DNA from: JABJOR01 sp965603075 | GTDB lineage: Bacteria; Pseudomonadota; Alphaproteobacteria; Rhodospirillales; Casp-alpha2 | Direction: 5' to 3' | DNA length: 64,000 bases | Assembly (NCBI GenBank): GCA_965603075.1 | Contig: CBFDBO010000011.1 | Span: 1-64,000 of the forward strand | In this document: in pieces, positions 24,823-33,993 of the stretch | Numbering within the stretch: position 1 is the stretch's first letter | Layout of the letters: each line of letters opens with the position of its first letter | Notes under the pieces: model-generated | What the model was told of the DNA's origin: nothing | Seen by the model: the letters and a program-made list of their open reading frames with translations, nothing else | The model's database searches: none | Made by a program: the position numbers and the translations under genes

Positions 24823-26550
24823 TCAGGTTTCCTCTTTGGATTTAGGCGTCTTAGTTTTGGTAAAACGGTATGTATTTCGACCTGCATTCTTTGCATCATA
24901 TAGGGCGGCATCTGCTAACCTTAGTAAGTCCTTTAAATTGTCTGCATCGTTTGGATAAATAGAGATCCCAACACTACCACCAATTTTAAGATCGTTATCT
25001 TCGAAATATATGGGCAACCCCAACTGATCCACTATACGCTTAGCGGGTAACTCAGCACTGGCAACATCATCAATAATCGTTGCGACCATTGCGAATTCAT
25101 CACCGCCAAGTCTTGCTACAAAATCTGTATCACGTGAAACAAGCTTTAATCGTTCAGCAACAATCTTCAACACTTCGTCACCAGCCGCATGTCCATAGGT
25201 GTCATTGATCGGTTTAAATTTATCCAGATCGATCATCAAGCAAGCCATAATAGAATTGGTGCGGTTTGCCATATTGATAGCTTCATTCAACTTTTCTTCA
25301 AATCTCTTTCTATTGTCTAATCCGGTTAATGAATCCGATAAGGCTAAATTGCGGATTTCTTGTTCTGCGGCCTTTCTACTGATGATGTTTTCTCGGAAAG
25401 ATTCCAAGGCACGATTCATTTGCCCGATTTCATTTTTTCTTTCCATTCCCTGGATACTAATTGTTGTTATATTTTGTGCCAAAAGATTCATTAAGGTCGT
25501 CGTCGTCGATATAGGCCGGATAATATGAATATGAAATAGCCACACAGACCCCCCCATAGTAAGGGCGATGATAACTAAAACACTCCAGTTAAGAATTGGA
25601 ATCACGGTAGCCAAAAAAGTTAGGTTTTCACCAACGTTTTCGGAAAGTTTATCGATTTGTAAGGCAATTTCTTTATCAAGGGTTTTCAGTCCTCGCAATG
25701 CAGCAGAATCATCAATTTTTACGGCCTGATCGATTTCGGATACTGTCGCCTCAACCTTAATAAGCTCGATGACATTATCTAATTTCGATTTATATTGAAT
25801 AATCGTATTTTCGATATCATCCAAGGCTATTTTTTCAGCAATGGTCGTACCCAGTTCCCGGTAATCAACAATACTGTTTTCTATATTGGCTATGTGAAGC
25901 TGAATCTTGGTAACGCGTGGAAGATCAGATCGTAGAATAAGATTTTTAAATTCGTGGATCATCCCGCCATAACCCATTCCAGCTCTAAGGTTAGCAACAA
26001 TACGGCCTTTGACTTTACGAGATACCTGTCCCACTCCGGTTAGACGATTAACCTCACTCCTCAATGTATTAAGGCTCCTGAGGGCTATGCTATCATCGAT
26101 CCTCACTTGTTTATCGATCTCTCTGGTCGTGGTATTTGCATCGATTAGATTACGGGTGGTGAACAAGGCTTCATTGTATTTATTAAGCACACTACTGATA
26201 TCCTCCAGAGCAACCTTTTCGGCCTCACTCAAGCCCAAGGACCGGTATTGTCCAATTACAGCCCTTGCTGCACCAATATCTGCTTGGACAAGGTCCATTC
26301 GAAAATTTTCGTGGCGTAATACGTAGTTTTTGAACCCATGGATCATGCCTCCATAACCGATAGCGGCCCGAAGCACACTTTCAAGTCGGGCTTTCTCTGA
26401 TCGATCGGCTTGGTATGTGTACCAACTATCCTCAATGGAGCTGACATTTTTGATTGTATAACCAAGGAGGATGGCAAGAGCCACTCCGGCAAGGCCGATT
26501 ATGCCTGAAACCAGTAGAATAATAGATCTAAGTGAAAGATTTTTAAGCAT
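24823..26550 (-). CDS. Membrane diguanylate cyclase with duplicated sensor segment
   Basis: The protein has 575 residues: TM helix 9-30, a long periplasmic part, TM helix about 316-338, a HAMP-like linker and a C-terminal GGDEF domain (active site GGDEF intact; catalytic Mg-binding Asp in DLDKFK). The periplasmic part contains two similar segments, about 60-165 and 188-295, each opening with GYGGMIHxFKNxxLR and ending in a D-x-SxALRxL segment. It should make cyclic-di-GMP under control of an unknown signal. It is alone between a sigma-54 activator and a YeeE-type gene. Confidence 0.9.
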   Translation of the reverse strand: MLKNLSLRSIILLVSGIIGLAGVALAILLGYTIKNVSSIEDSWYTYQADRSEKARLESVLRAAIGYGGMIHGFKNYVLRHENFRMDLVQADIGAARAVIGQYRSLGLSEAEKVALEDISSVLNKYNEALFTTRNLIDANTTTREIDKQVRIDDSIALRSLNTLRSEVNRLTGVGQVSRKVKGRIVANLRAGMGYGGMIHEFKNLILRSDLPRVTKIQLHIANIENSIVDYRELGTTIAEKIALDDIENTIIQYKSKLDNVIELIKVEATVSEIDQAVKIDDSAALRGLKTLDKEIALQIDKLSENVGENLTFLATVIPILNWSVLVIIALTMGGSVWLFHIHIIRPISTTTTLMNLLAQNITTISIQGMERKNEIGQMNRALESFRENIISRKAAEQEIRNLALSDSLTGLDNRKRFEEKLNEAINMANRTNSIMACLMIDLDKFKPINDTYGHAAGDEVLKIVAERLKLVSRDTDFVARLGGDEFAMVATIIDDVASAELPAKRIVDQLGLPIYFEDNDLKIGGSVGISIYPNDADNLKDLLRLADAALYDAKNAGRNTYRFTKTKTPKSKEET

Positions 26551-26664
26551 TTAAATAATCTTTTCTGTTATTTACCTCTAATCTACCTTTATGAAGTTAA
26601 CAGTACGACTTATGGAGTGGATAGTTCAAACAATGTTTATTTCTAGTATTATTAAGTTCTAGCT

Positions 26665-27771
26665 TTATTGACTTGATACAAGAGTCCTGAGAGCGCCTTT
26701 TAAATTACCTTCTTCAAGGTATTTCAAACCAAATAAACATCCCGCCACGATAGATACCAAGGCAATGACGGAACCGATTGCTAATGTGGACATGCCCGTA
26801 ATGCCTTGGCCAATCGTACAACCCAGCGCCAGAACACCACCGACACCCATTAAGGCGCCACCAATCATGTGGCGGCCCATATCCGCTGGATCACCGTTGC
26901 TAAAGGTTTCAATTTTAAACTCGCCAGAGATTTTGGAAGAGATAAATGACCCCAAAATAACGCCGCCGATAATGGATATGCCAAAGTTAATTGTTGAGCC
27001 TGTAAAGGTCATTAAATATTGAATGCTCTCACCAACAGGTGCGATGAATGTAAAGGATGCCAGTGGTGTTGGGTTCAAATCATCATAACCGATAACCCCG
27101 GTTATATACCAAGCCATGGGGACCAATAAGCCAATGGCAACACCAGCAAACAAATCATATTTTGAGGCGCGGAAGGAGGCGTTGCTTAGGGAAAACCAAA
27201 ATAATCCACCGGACACAACCACCATGGCACCAATGCGCGCCAAGCCTTCATCAATGCCAATAAGACCGAGCAAGCTTGGGATGCTCTGATTTGTCATACC
27301 AATTTGATTGAGATCAATAACGCTAAGCGCTTCAAGCTCGATCCGGCCTAGACTAATTATGCCGCGAAAGGTCATATAGGAGAAAACCCCGATTAGAATT
27401 GCAACGACCAGAGATTTAAGGTTTCCCTCCCCAATGCGGACCAAGGCTTTATTCCCGCACCCACCGCCAATGGTCATACCAAATCCAAATAACAGTCCGC
27501 CAATAATACCCCCAGCCCAACCGAGGTTGCTTGAAAGGTATATGGATTGGTTGAGATCAAGTGTTTCATTGATATGAAAAAACTGGCTCACCAAAACGGC
27601 GGTGGCAATGGCGAGCATCCAAGATCTGAACCGGTCCCAATCGCCGAGAAAATATATATCAGAAATTGAACCCATGGTGCAAAAATGGGTGCGTTGGGAA
27701 ACCGCGCCAAAAACCCCGCCCAGAATAACCCCAAGCGCGGAGACAATATATATGACGGGGAGGTCTTCCAT
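26665..27771 (-). CDS. YeeE/YedE-family sulfur-compound transporter (TsuA-like)
   Basis: The protein has 368 residues with about nine to ten predicted helices. The three cysteine-containing motifs of the family are present: HFCTMG near residue 30, GGGCGNKALVR near 105 and ALGCTIGQG near 320. In the thiosulfate transporter TsuA, such cysteines line the path of the sulfur compound. It is divergent from a tusA gene, a partner gene in such loci, and next to the dsr cluster, so it likely imports thiosulfate or a sulfane-sulfur compound for oxidation. Confidence 0.88.
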   Translation of the reverse strand: MEDLPVIYIVSALGVILGGVFGAVSQRTHFCTMGSISDIYFLGDWDRFRSWMLAIATAVLVSQFFHINETLDLNQSIYLSSNLGWAGGIIGGLLFGFGMTIGGGCGNKALVRIGEGNLKSLVVAILIGVFSYMTFRGIISLGRIELEALSVIDLNQIGMTNQSIPSLLGLIGIDEGLARIGAMVVVSGGLFWFSLSNASFRASKYDLFAGVAIGLLVPMAWYITGVIGYDDLNPTPLASFTFIAPVGESIQYLMTFTGSTINFGISIIGGVILGSFISSKISGEFKIETFSNGDPADMGRHMIGGALMGVGGVLALGCTIGQGITGMSTLAIGSVIALVSIVAGCLFGLKYLEEGNLKGALRTLVSSQ

Positions 27772-27930
27772 TATTTCACTCTGTTCTATTTTAACATCGT
27801 ATTATATTCTTATAGTTTATCAATAAAACTTTCACATCAAAGCGGATTGGAGATAATAATTCTTTTACATTCTATAATTTTGTATATTATTTAGACAGTA
27901 TATCGAAATTCAAATAATGAGGAATGAACC

Positions 27931-28158
27931 ATGGCCACACAAACAGTCGATACAAAGGGTTTGAATTGCCCAATGCCTTTAATGAAAGCCAAAAAAGGCA
28001 TTAAAGGATTGCAAGCGGGTGATACGCTGGAAGTCTTATCAACAGACCCAGGGTCTGTCCGTGATTTCGAATCGTTCTGCAAGGCTACAGGCAATGATTT
28101 GCTAGAGTCTGGCACAATGGACGATGGTGTTTTCCGTTTCCTGATTAAGAAAAACTAA
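27931..28158 (+). CDS. tusA: TusA-family sulfurtransferase
   Basis: The protein has 75 residues, the usual TusA length. The persulfide-carrying cysteine is Cys13 in the invariant C-P-x-P (LNCPMP). TusA proteins pass sulfane sulfur between carriers; in sulfur oxidisers they deliver it to DsrEFH. The gene is divergent from the YeeE-type transporter and lies next to the end of the dsr operon (convergent with dsrN), so a role in feeding DsrEFH/DsrC is likely. Confidence 0.92.
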   Translation: MATQTVDTKGLNCPMPLMKAKKGIKGLQAGDTLEVLSTDPGSVRDFESFCKATGNDLLESGTMDDGVFRFLIKKN

Positions 28159-28203
28159 TCACGGTTTTATTTTAACAGGTCGTGGTTAATGGGTGTTTTA
28201 ATT

Positions 28204-28229
28204 AGGCGTGTTTAATAGGCGTGTTTAAT
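28204..28229. repeat. 13-bp tandem duplication over the dsrN stop codon
   Basis: AGGCGTGTTTAAT occurs twice without a gap (28204-28216 and 28217-28229). The dsrN stop codon (28212-28214) lies in the first copy on the minus strand, so the duplication extended or reset the C-terminus. Confidence 0.85.
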
Positions 28230-29594
28230 AGACCGTACGAAGCCTACAAATCGTTGCGCCCATTCATTGTTCTGTTGATTGCGCTGGTGCGAAAACCCGG
28301 CGACAACATTGTTTAGCACAATTCCGTCTTGCGCGTTGGTGATACCCGCACCGCGAACCACATCATAGGCAAAACGCGTGTCAGGCGATAAATTTTCCAA
28401 TGATGCATAATGGAATTCGTGTGCGGGTGTGATCGTTTCCTCTTTTGGGGAACCCGGCCACGGCAAGGATGCGGTTTCTTTTAAGAGCACATATCCCCGA
28501 CCGACAGGTCGTTCATGCATGACCGCGTCACCGGGAATAAAACCGACCATATCATGACGGTCGCCGTTCCAGCTCAGGCTATTTGATAAATACATTAAAC
28601 CACCGCATTCGGCGTAGGCGGGCATGCCCTTGTTAAGGCGCTCCCGAATTTGATGGCGCAGCTCTAGATTGGCGCTTAATTGCCCGGCTTGGGTTTCTGG
28701 AAAACCGCCGCCTATAAATAATCCATCCATCTCGGGTAAATTTTGGTCATGGAGAGTATCAAAAGGGACCAATTCAGCCCCCGCCCGTTCAAAGGCTTCC
28801 AGATCACCCGGATAATAAAATCCAAAGGCCGCATCTTGGGCGATGCCGATCTTAACGTCGATGGGGTGGGGTGTGGTTTTAAGGGGATAGGGTCTTAATT
28901 CTTCTGGTGGATTGGCGGTGCAGGCGTAGGTACCAAACATGCCAACATCGACCGAGCTTTCAATAATTTTGGCAATGGCCATAATTTTTTCGTCAACTTG
29001 CCCCGACTCGTTGGCCGGGATCAAACCCAAATGGCGTTCGGTGATTTTCATATCCTCATGACGGTGAATAGCACCAATGACCGGAACATCGGTATAGCGT
29101 TCTAAGGCCGCACATAACTTTCCTTCATGGCGGCTACCACCTACTTGGTTGAGGATAACCCCGGCGATTTTTATATCAGGCTCAAAATCACAATAACCTT
29201 TTATCAAGGGGGCAATACCGCGGGTCATGCCACGGGTATCGACGACCAGAACCACGGGCGTGCCCAGAAGACGGGCAAGGGCTGCATTACTATCGCTGCC
29301 CTCTACATCGATACCATCATAGAGGCCCTTATTACCTTCGATTATACATAAATTTGAATCGTTCCCATAGAGCGCGAGCTCATTAAGAATTTCCTCATTG
29401 GACATGAAATGGAAATCTAAATTACGACACGGATGACCCGCCGCCCGGCTTAACCACATGGGGTCAATATAATCAGGGCCCTTTTTAAAAGGCTGAACAG
29501 CAATACCCCGCTCGGTAAGCGCCGCCATAAGGCCCAGCGTTACACTGGTCTTGCCCGATGACTTGTGGATGGCTGAAACCAGAATACTGTTCAT
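28212..29594 (-). CDS. dsrN: DsrN, siroheme amidase / cobyrinate a,c-diamide synthase-like
   Basis: The protein has 460 residues. The N-terminal P-loop ATPase begins with SAIHKSSGKTSVTLGL, and the C-terminal class I glutamine amidotransferase domain has the nucleophile in ECGGLMYL and a His in HEFHYA. DsrN amidates siroheme to siroheme amide, the prosthetic group of sulfite reductase in oxidisers; CobB/CbiA enzymes share the fold. It is the last gene of the dsr operon, 9 bp after dsrP, and convergent with tusA. Its sequence is similar to a cobalamin enzyme, but its place in the operon decides the call. Confidence 0.9.
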   Translation of the reverse strand: MNSILVSAIHKSSGKTSVTLGLMAALTERGIAVQPFKKGPDYIDPMWLSRAAGHPCRNLDFHFMSNEEILNELALYGNDSNLCIIEGNKGLYDGIDVEGSDSNAALARLLGTPVVLVVDTRGMTRGIAPLIKGYCDFEPDIKIAGVILNQVGGSRHEGKLCAALERYTDVPVIGAIHRHEDMKITERHLGLIPANESGQVDEKIMAIAKIIESSVDVGMFGTYACTANPPEELRPYPLKTTPHPIDVKIGIAQDAAFGFYYPGDLEAFERAGAELVPFDTLHDQNLPEMDGLFIGGGFPETQAGQLSANLELRHQIRERLNKGMPAYAECGGLMYLSNSLSWNGDRHDMVGFIPGDAVMHERPVGRGYVLLKETASLPWPGSPKEETITPAHEFHYASLENLSPDTRFAYDVVRGAGITNAQDGIVLNNVVAGFSHQRNQQNNEWAQRFVGFVRSIKHAY

Positions 29595-29603
29595 GAAGGC
29601 GAT

Positions 29604-30815
29604 CTATTGAACGGTGTGGTGGGGGTTAAGGGCTTTATCGGTTAAATCTGTCGGCAGAAAAGCCATGACGCGCATAGCGATGACACAGATCGTTGCCGTG
29701 ATCGCGACCCCCCCCAACCCCAGCCCGATTTCTGGCAGCGATGGGATATAGGTATGGATCACCCCATCAAAGAAAGTACTGGTCACTTCCATACCGGGGA
29801 ACAACGCCAGCGGATAGGCTTGTCCGCCGATGATAATCACATAGACCTGAGCAAAGCCGCCCAAAATAACAAGCGCCGCGGCAAGGTAGACCCGGCGCGT
29901 GGTGAGGGTGGCCTTATTACCAAACAATAATAATGCCGGAATGATACCGCCGATGAGGACCTGTCCCGCCCAAAACAGCAGAGTCAGGATACCGCCATCG
30001 GTCAGAATAAAGTGCTCATAGCCCGTGTGTTCGGATGCATATAAATTGGTCAGGTGCTGGACCAGAACAAAATACTGTACCGCGATGACGAAGATCCCCA
30101 GCAACCGCGCCATGCGACGAAGCAGATACCCCCCAAACGGACGATCGCTCTTATTATAAAGAATGCCGAGAACCAGAATAAATGCGGCCATTCCAAATGC
30201 AAAGGACATGGCAATAAATAAGGGTGCCATAACCGCCGCGTCATAGGCTTCACGCGCCACAAGAAAACCAAAGATCAATCCGGTACCAGTTGTGAGGGCC
30301 AAACGCCAAACAAAGGCGGCTAGGGACGCAACTTTATAAAACCGACCGACGCTTCGATCCATCATGGTCCACAGGTAAAATCCGACGATGACCATGAAGC
30401 CTGAATACAAATAAATGTTCCAGGCAAAGATAGAGCTAAAATTATAATGGGTCATAGCAACGAGCAAGCGGTCAGGGCGCCCCAGATCAAGCACAAGGAC
30501 CGCAAGGCCCCCCATCAGTAAGGCGATGGCAAGCAATCCCGACAATCGGTTTAGGGGCTTATAGGGTGCTTTGTTAAAGACCGACCCAATGGAGGCGATG
30601 TTTAAAGCCCCGGACGCTGTAACGATCAGGAATACGGCGAAAACATGCGGGATGCCCCAAACGATTTGATTGTTCATGCCCGTCACCCAATGACCGTTGT
30701 GCTCCATATACCACGCCGACAATAAACCGATGACCATGACAGCAACAACGGCCGCCAGTATTTTATAGTAAGTAGGGGCCGTTACATCCAATCGTTGATA
30801 GGTGATGCTTTTCAT
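29604..30815 (-). CDS. dsrP: DsrP, NrfD-like integral membrane subunit of DsrMKJOP
   Basis: The protein has 403 residues with ten predicted transmembrane helices and no haem motif of its own, as in NrfD/PsrC proteins. In the DsrMKJOP complex, it is the quinone-interacting membrane subunit next to the ferredoxin-like DsrO. It lies 12 bp after dsrO and before dsrN, the standard position. Confidence 0.92.
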   Translation of the reverse strand: MKSITYQRLDVTAPTYYKILAAVVAVMVIGLLSAWYMEHNGHWVTGMNNQIVWGIPHVFAVFLIVTASGALNIASIGSVFNKAPYKPLNRLSGLLAIALLMGGLAVLVLDLGRPDRLLVAMTHYNFSSIFAWNIYLYSGFMVIVGFYLWTMMDRSVGRFYKVASLAAFVWRLALTTGTGLIFGFLVAREAYDAAVMAPLFIAMSFAFGMAAFILVLGILYNKSDRPFGGYLLRRMARLLGIFVIAVQYFVLVQHLTNLYASEHTGYEHFILTDGGILTLLFWAGQVLIGGIIPALLLFGNKATLTTRRVYLAAALVILGGFAQVYVIIIGGQAYPLALFPGMEVTSTFFDGVIHTYIPSLPEIGLGLGGVAITATICVIAMRVMAFLPTDLTDKALNPHHTVQ

Positions 30816-30827
30816 GTCATCGTTTCC

Positions 30828-31604
30828 TTACAAACCTTGATAATGAACGCCGGGGTTCAATCCTAAATCGGCGCGGATTTGTATCCCGCCATATTGGGTT
30901 AATTTTTTTGATATCTCACTGCTGGGATTGTTTAGATCACCAAAAATCATGGCCCCTTTACCATCACTATGGCAGGCATCAACACAGGCAGGTTTACCAC
31001 CCACATCAATTTTGTGGACACACATATTACACGATTCAACCGTTCCCTTACCACGGGGTGAATAAGTTTTTTGATCGCTCAGTGTTTCATGAACGAATGA
31101 TCGAGCTTTATAAGGGCACGCCATGACACAATACCGGCACCCGATACAGGCATGTTTGTCCACAAGCACGATACCATCGGCGCGTTTGAAAGAAGCGCCG
31201 GTTGGGCACACATCCACACACGGAGGGCTTTCGCAATGTTGGCACATGACGGGCAGCGATTTCTGCTTCCCACTATCAGGGCTGGAGAGGTCAAGCTTTC
31301 TAATCCATTGCGCGTCGGTGCTTGCCCTGCCGGTGCCTTCCAAACCGTGTTCCTTGCTGCACGCTGAAACACAAGCCGTACAGTCGGCGGTGCATTTGTT
31401 GGTATCAATTAAAAGACCCCAACGGTTTTGCCATGAAGCCGCAATACCAGGGTTCCGAGCGTGCGCGACATTATGCAAAACGATACCCGGCGCAATAGCT
31501 ATTCCCGCACCAAGAGCAACGGTCTTACCAAGAAAAATACGACGGTTGTTAATTGGATCTGATGTCTCAGGTTTCCCAGGTTTCACAGGTTTCACAGGTT
31601 TCAT
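30828..31604 (-). CDS. dsrO: DsrO, periplasmic Tat-exported ferredoxin-like iron-sulfur protein
   Basis: The protein has 258 residues. A Tat signal is visible (NRRIFLGKT, then a hydrophobic stretch), preceded by an odd MKPVKPVKPGKP start coded by 9-bp repeats. Four cysteine clusters follow: CTADCTACVSAC, CQHCESPPCVDVC, CIGCRYCVMAC and CNMC...CVDAC. They should hold several [4Fe-4S] clusters that pass electrons between DsrJ and DsrP. The start overlaps the dsrJ stop by 4 bp. Confidence 0.92.
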   Translation of the reverse strand: MKPVKPVKPGKPETSDPINNRRIFLGKTVALGAGIAIAPGIVLHNVAHARNPGIAASWQNRWGLLIDTNKCTADCTACVSACSKEHGLEGTGRASTDAQWIRKLDLSSPDSGKQKSLPVMCQHCESPPCVDVCPTGASFKRADGIVLVDKHACIGCRYCVMACPYKARSFVHETLSDQKTYSPRGKGTVESCNMCVHKIDVGGKPACVDACHSDGKGAMIFGDLNNPSSEISKKLTQYGGIQIRADLGLNPGVHYQGL

Positions 31605-32041
31605 TGTGCGAATGCCTCCAATAAGCTTTCAAGCGATAGCGAAGGATCAGGCTTGGAAGAGTGGCATTCAAAACAATCCACTTTCACCGCGGCATAGTCA
31701 TGGCAGGTCCGACAAAAATGTTGCGGGCTTTCGTAGCTAACGGGCGTGTCCGTATCATCATTTACCGCGTGACAGGTCAAACAACCCTTCAAGCTGTTCT
31801 TGACGCCAAAAATACCTTTTCGAACCGTATCGTCACGTTGATGCACCAAATACTTCATGTGATCTTTGCGAATTTCAACGTCGCCATGAAAGTCGGTACC
31901 CGCCAACGCCTTAGGGATTGTTGGTAATAGTACGGTAGTATTCGCGCCGTTATCCGTCACGGTTGAATTAGCACCCGTTTCCACCGCAAATGAATTGAGG
32001 ATAAACATTGCAAAGACAAAAAGGGCGATGCGAAAGTGCAT
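31601..32041 (-). CDS. dsrJ: DsrJ, periplasmic triheme cytochrome c
   Basis: The protein has 146 residues from ATG 32041, with an uncleaved-type signal (LFVFAMFILNSF) and three haem-binding motifs: CLTCH, CRTCH and CFECH. DsrJ carries electrons on the periplasmic side of DsrMKJOP, and one haem has unusual His/Cys ligation in Allochromatium. ATG 32041 is preferred over an upstream start at 32119 inside dsrL because GGGGAG lies about 10 bases before it. The stop overlaps dsrO by 4 bp. Confidence 0.9.
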   Translation of the reverse strand: MHFRIALFVFAMFILNSFAVETGANSTVTDNGANTTVLLPTIPKALAGTDFHGDVEIRKDHMKYLVHQRDDTVRKGIFGVKNSLKGCLTCHAVNDDTDTPVSYESPQHFCRTCHDYAAVKVDCFECHSSKPDPSLSLESLLEAFAQ

Positions 32042-32049
32042 TGGTCTTT

Positions 32050-33993
32050 TTACTCCCCAAGCCCCATCTGGATGTACCCTGTGGGACAAACATCCATGCA
32101 AATGTGACAGCCGATGCATCTTGTGTAATCCGTGTCCACATAACGGCCCACGGCGTAATTATCTTTTTTGACTTTGACCACTGCGTCTTGTGGGCAATAA
32201 ACAATACAATTATTACACTCTGAACACATGCCACAACTCATGCAGCGATCACCTTCCTTGATGGCTTGTTCTTCGGACAGGCCTTGCATGCGTTCTTCGA
32301 AGTTGCCCAGAACCTGATCACCATCAATAAATTTCTGATCCCGTTTGCTGCGTTCTTCATAGGCGTAGTGACCTAGAAAAAGTGCTGTGCTGGGAATGAT
32401 CTGGGTGGCGGAGCGATCTTCGTAATTATGCAGGGCAAAATCAGCGGTTTCCGTGCCACGGGTTGGGGCATGATCAAATTCGGCCGGATTTAGGTCGCGT
32501 TGGTCTAATTCATCCAAAAGATTAAAGTGATGAACATCGACCTTGGGCCGTTTTGTATCCGCTGTACCCATGACAAAATGGTCGATACCGTCAGCCGCGA
32601 TGCGGCCCTGTCCAATAGCCGTGGTCAGCAAGTGTGGGCGAATAACATCGCCACCCGCGAAATGCTTCGCGCGGTCTTTGACGGCGTAGAATGTATCGGT
32701 TTGCAGGAAGCCTTTGCCATCATCGATATTATCAAGCCCGGCAAAGTCACCCATTTGACCAATGGCGGAGACAACCAGATCACAAGGAATATCAAATTCA
32801 GTGCCCTCGCGGGGGATCGGTTTCATGCCGTCCATGTCGCATTCACACATCCGTAGTGCGTAAGCACGACCATCATCATCCAGCAGAACTTCGAGAGGCA
32901 GCACGCTACCGCGTAATTCAACACCTTCGCGTTTGGCATCTTCGCGTTCGTGCTCGGCGGCGGTCATTTCTTCAATGGGGAATAATGAGGTTAAAACCGC
33001 ATGCACCCCTTCGCGGGTGGCGGAACCAGCAACGTCATGGGCCGTAAAGCCCAAGACGACATTCTCCGTCGCATCTTTTTCATGAGACGTAGAAATATGC
33101 CCCAAACGCCTTGCGACGGACGCAACATCAATGGATGTATCGCCACCACCGACAACAACAATACGTTTTGTGGTGTGATGGAGCCGTCCTTTGTTATAGG
33201 CCTCGAGAAAATCTACGCCGCTTAAACAGTTCGGCGCATCGAAACCTGTAATGGGCAAAGGCCGCCCCGTTTGCGCGCCAATACCCCAAAAGATAGCGTC
33301 AAAGTTATCTTCTAACTCGGTAATGGAAATATCTTCACCAACCTTGGTATCGGTGCGAACCTCGACACCCATATCAAGGATGCGGTTAATTTCGCCATCG
33401 ACCATATCGCGCGGTGTGCGGTAACCGGGGATACCGAAACGCATCATGCCGCCCAGCTCACTGTGTGATTCAAAAATCGTTACGCCATGGCCTTTACGGC
33501 GCAGCATATAAGCCGCTGTTAACCCTGCTGGTCCGCCGCCGATAACGGCAATTTTCTTGCCTGTTTCAGGACCAGACTGTGGCAACTTTGCATTATTCTC
33601 GCGCGCCCAATCACCAACATATTGCTCAACAGCATTAATGCCGACATAGTCATCGACTTCGTTTCTGTTACAACCATCTTCACATGGTGCAGGGCAAACC
33701 CGACCCATAGAAGACGGGAAAGGATTGGCTTCGACCATACGTTGGAAAGCGTATTCTTGCCACGGCATGTCGGGGTTTGGCGATTTATCCATGCCACGGG
33801 CAATGGCGAGCCATCCCCGAATGTCATGACCCGAAGGACAGCTTCCCTGACAAGGGGGCGTACGATGAATATAAGTCGGACACTTATAGCTGGCATCAGC
33901 TGTAAATATATCTTCGACCAGTGCCATTCTTGAATCATCACCATCTTTGTATCGACGGTTGGTTAAAAGCTTTTTATCTTTAATCTCATTCAT
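32050..33993 (-). CDS. dsrL: DsrL, NAD(P)H-linked iron-sulfur flavoprotein
   Basis: The protein has 647 residues. An FAD site (GGGPAGLTAAYML) lies at about 145-160 and a second dinucleotide site (VVVGGGDTSIDVA) at about 285-300, as in the small subunit of glutamate synthase. N-terminal cysteines (CQGSCPSGHD and CPAPCEDGC) and a C-terminal ferredoxin part (CMSCGMCSECNNC and CIGCHICMDVC) are present. DsrL is a partner of DsrAB in oxidisers, passing electrons to NAD(P)+. ATG 33993 has AAGGA 7 bases upstream and overlaps dsrK by 8 bp; the longer frame from 34032 is unlikely. Confidence 0.92.
   Translation of the reverse strand: MNEIKDKKLLTNRRYKDGDDSRMALVEDIFTADASYKCPTYIHRTPPCQGSCPSGHDIRGWLAIARGMDKSPNPDMPWQEYAFQRMVEANPFPSSMGRVCPAPCEDGCNRNEVDDYVGINAVEQYVGDWARENNAKLPQSGPETGKKIAVIGGGPAGLTAAYMLRRKGHGVTIFESHSELGGMMRFGIPGYRTPRDMVDGEINRILDMGVEVRTDTKVGEDISITELEDNFDAIFWGIGAQTGRPLPITGFDAPNCLSGVDFLEAYNKGRLHHTTKRIVVVGGGDTSIDVASVARRLGHISTSHEKDATENVVLGFTAHDVAGSATREGVHAVLTSLFPIEEMTAAEHEREDAKREGVELRGSVLPLEVLLDDDGRAYALRMCECDMDGMKPIPREGTEFDIPCDLVVSAIGQMGDFAGLDNIDDGKGFLQTDTFYAVKDRAKHFAGGDVIRPHLLTTAIGQGRIAADGIDHFVMGTADTKRPKVDVHHFNLLDELDQRDLNPAEFDHAPTRGTETADFALHNYEDRSATQIIPSTALFLGHYAYEERSKRDQKFIDGDQVLGNFEERMQGLSEEQAIKEGDRCMSCGMCSECNNCIVYCPQDAVVKVKKDNYAVGRYVDTDYTRCIGCHICMDVCPTGYIQMGLGE

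Noticed and set aside
28212..29594. Cobalamin-pathway cobyrinate synthase as the main role
   Set aside because: The sequence would allow it, but no other cobalamin genes are near apart from cobA, and its place at the end of the dsr operon fits DsrN.
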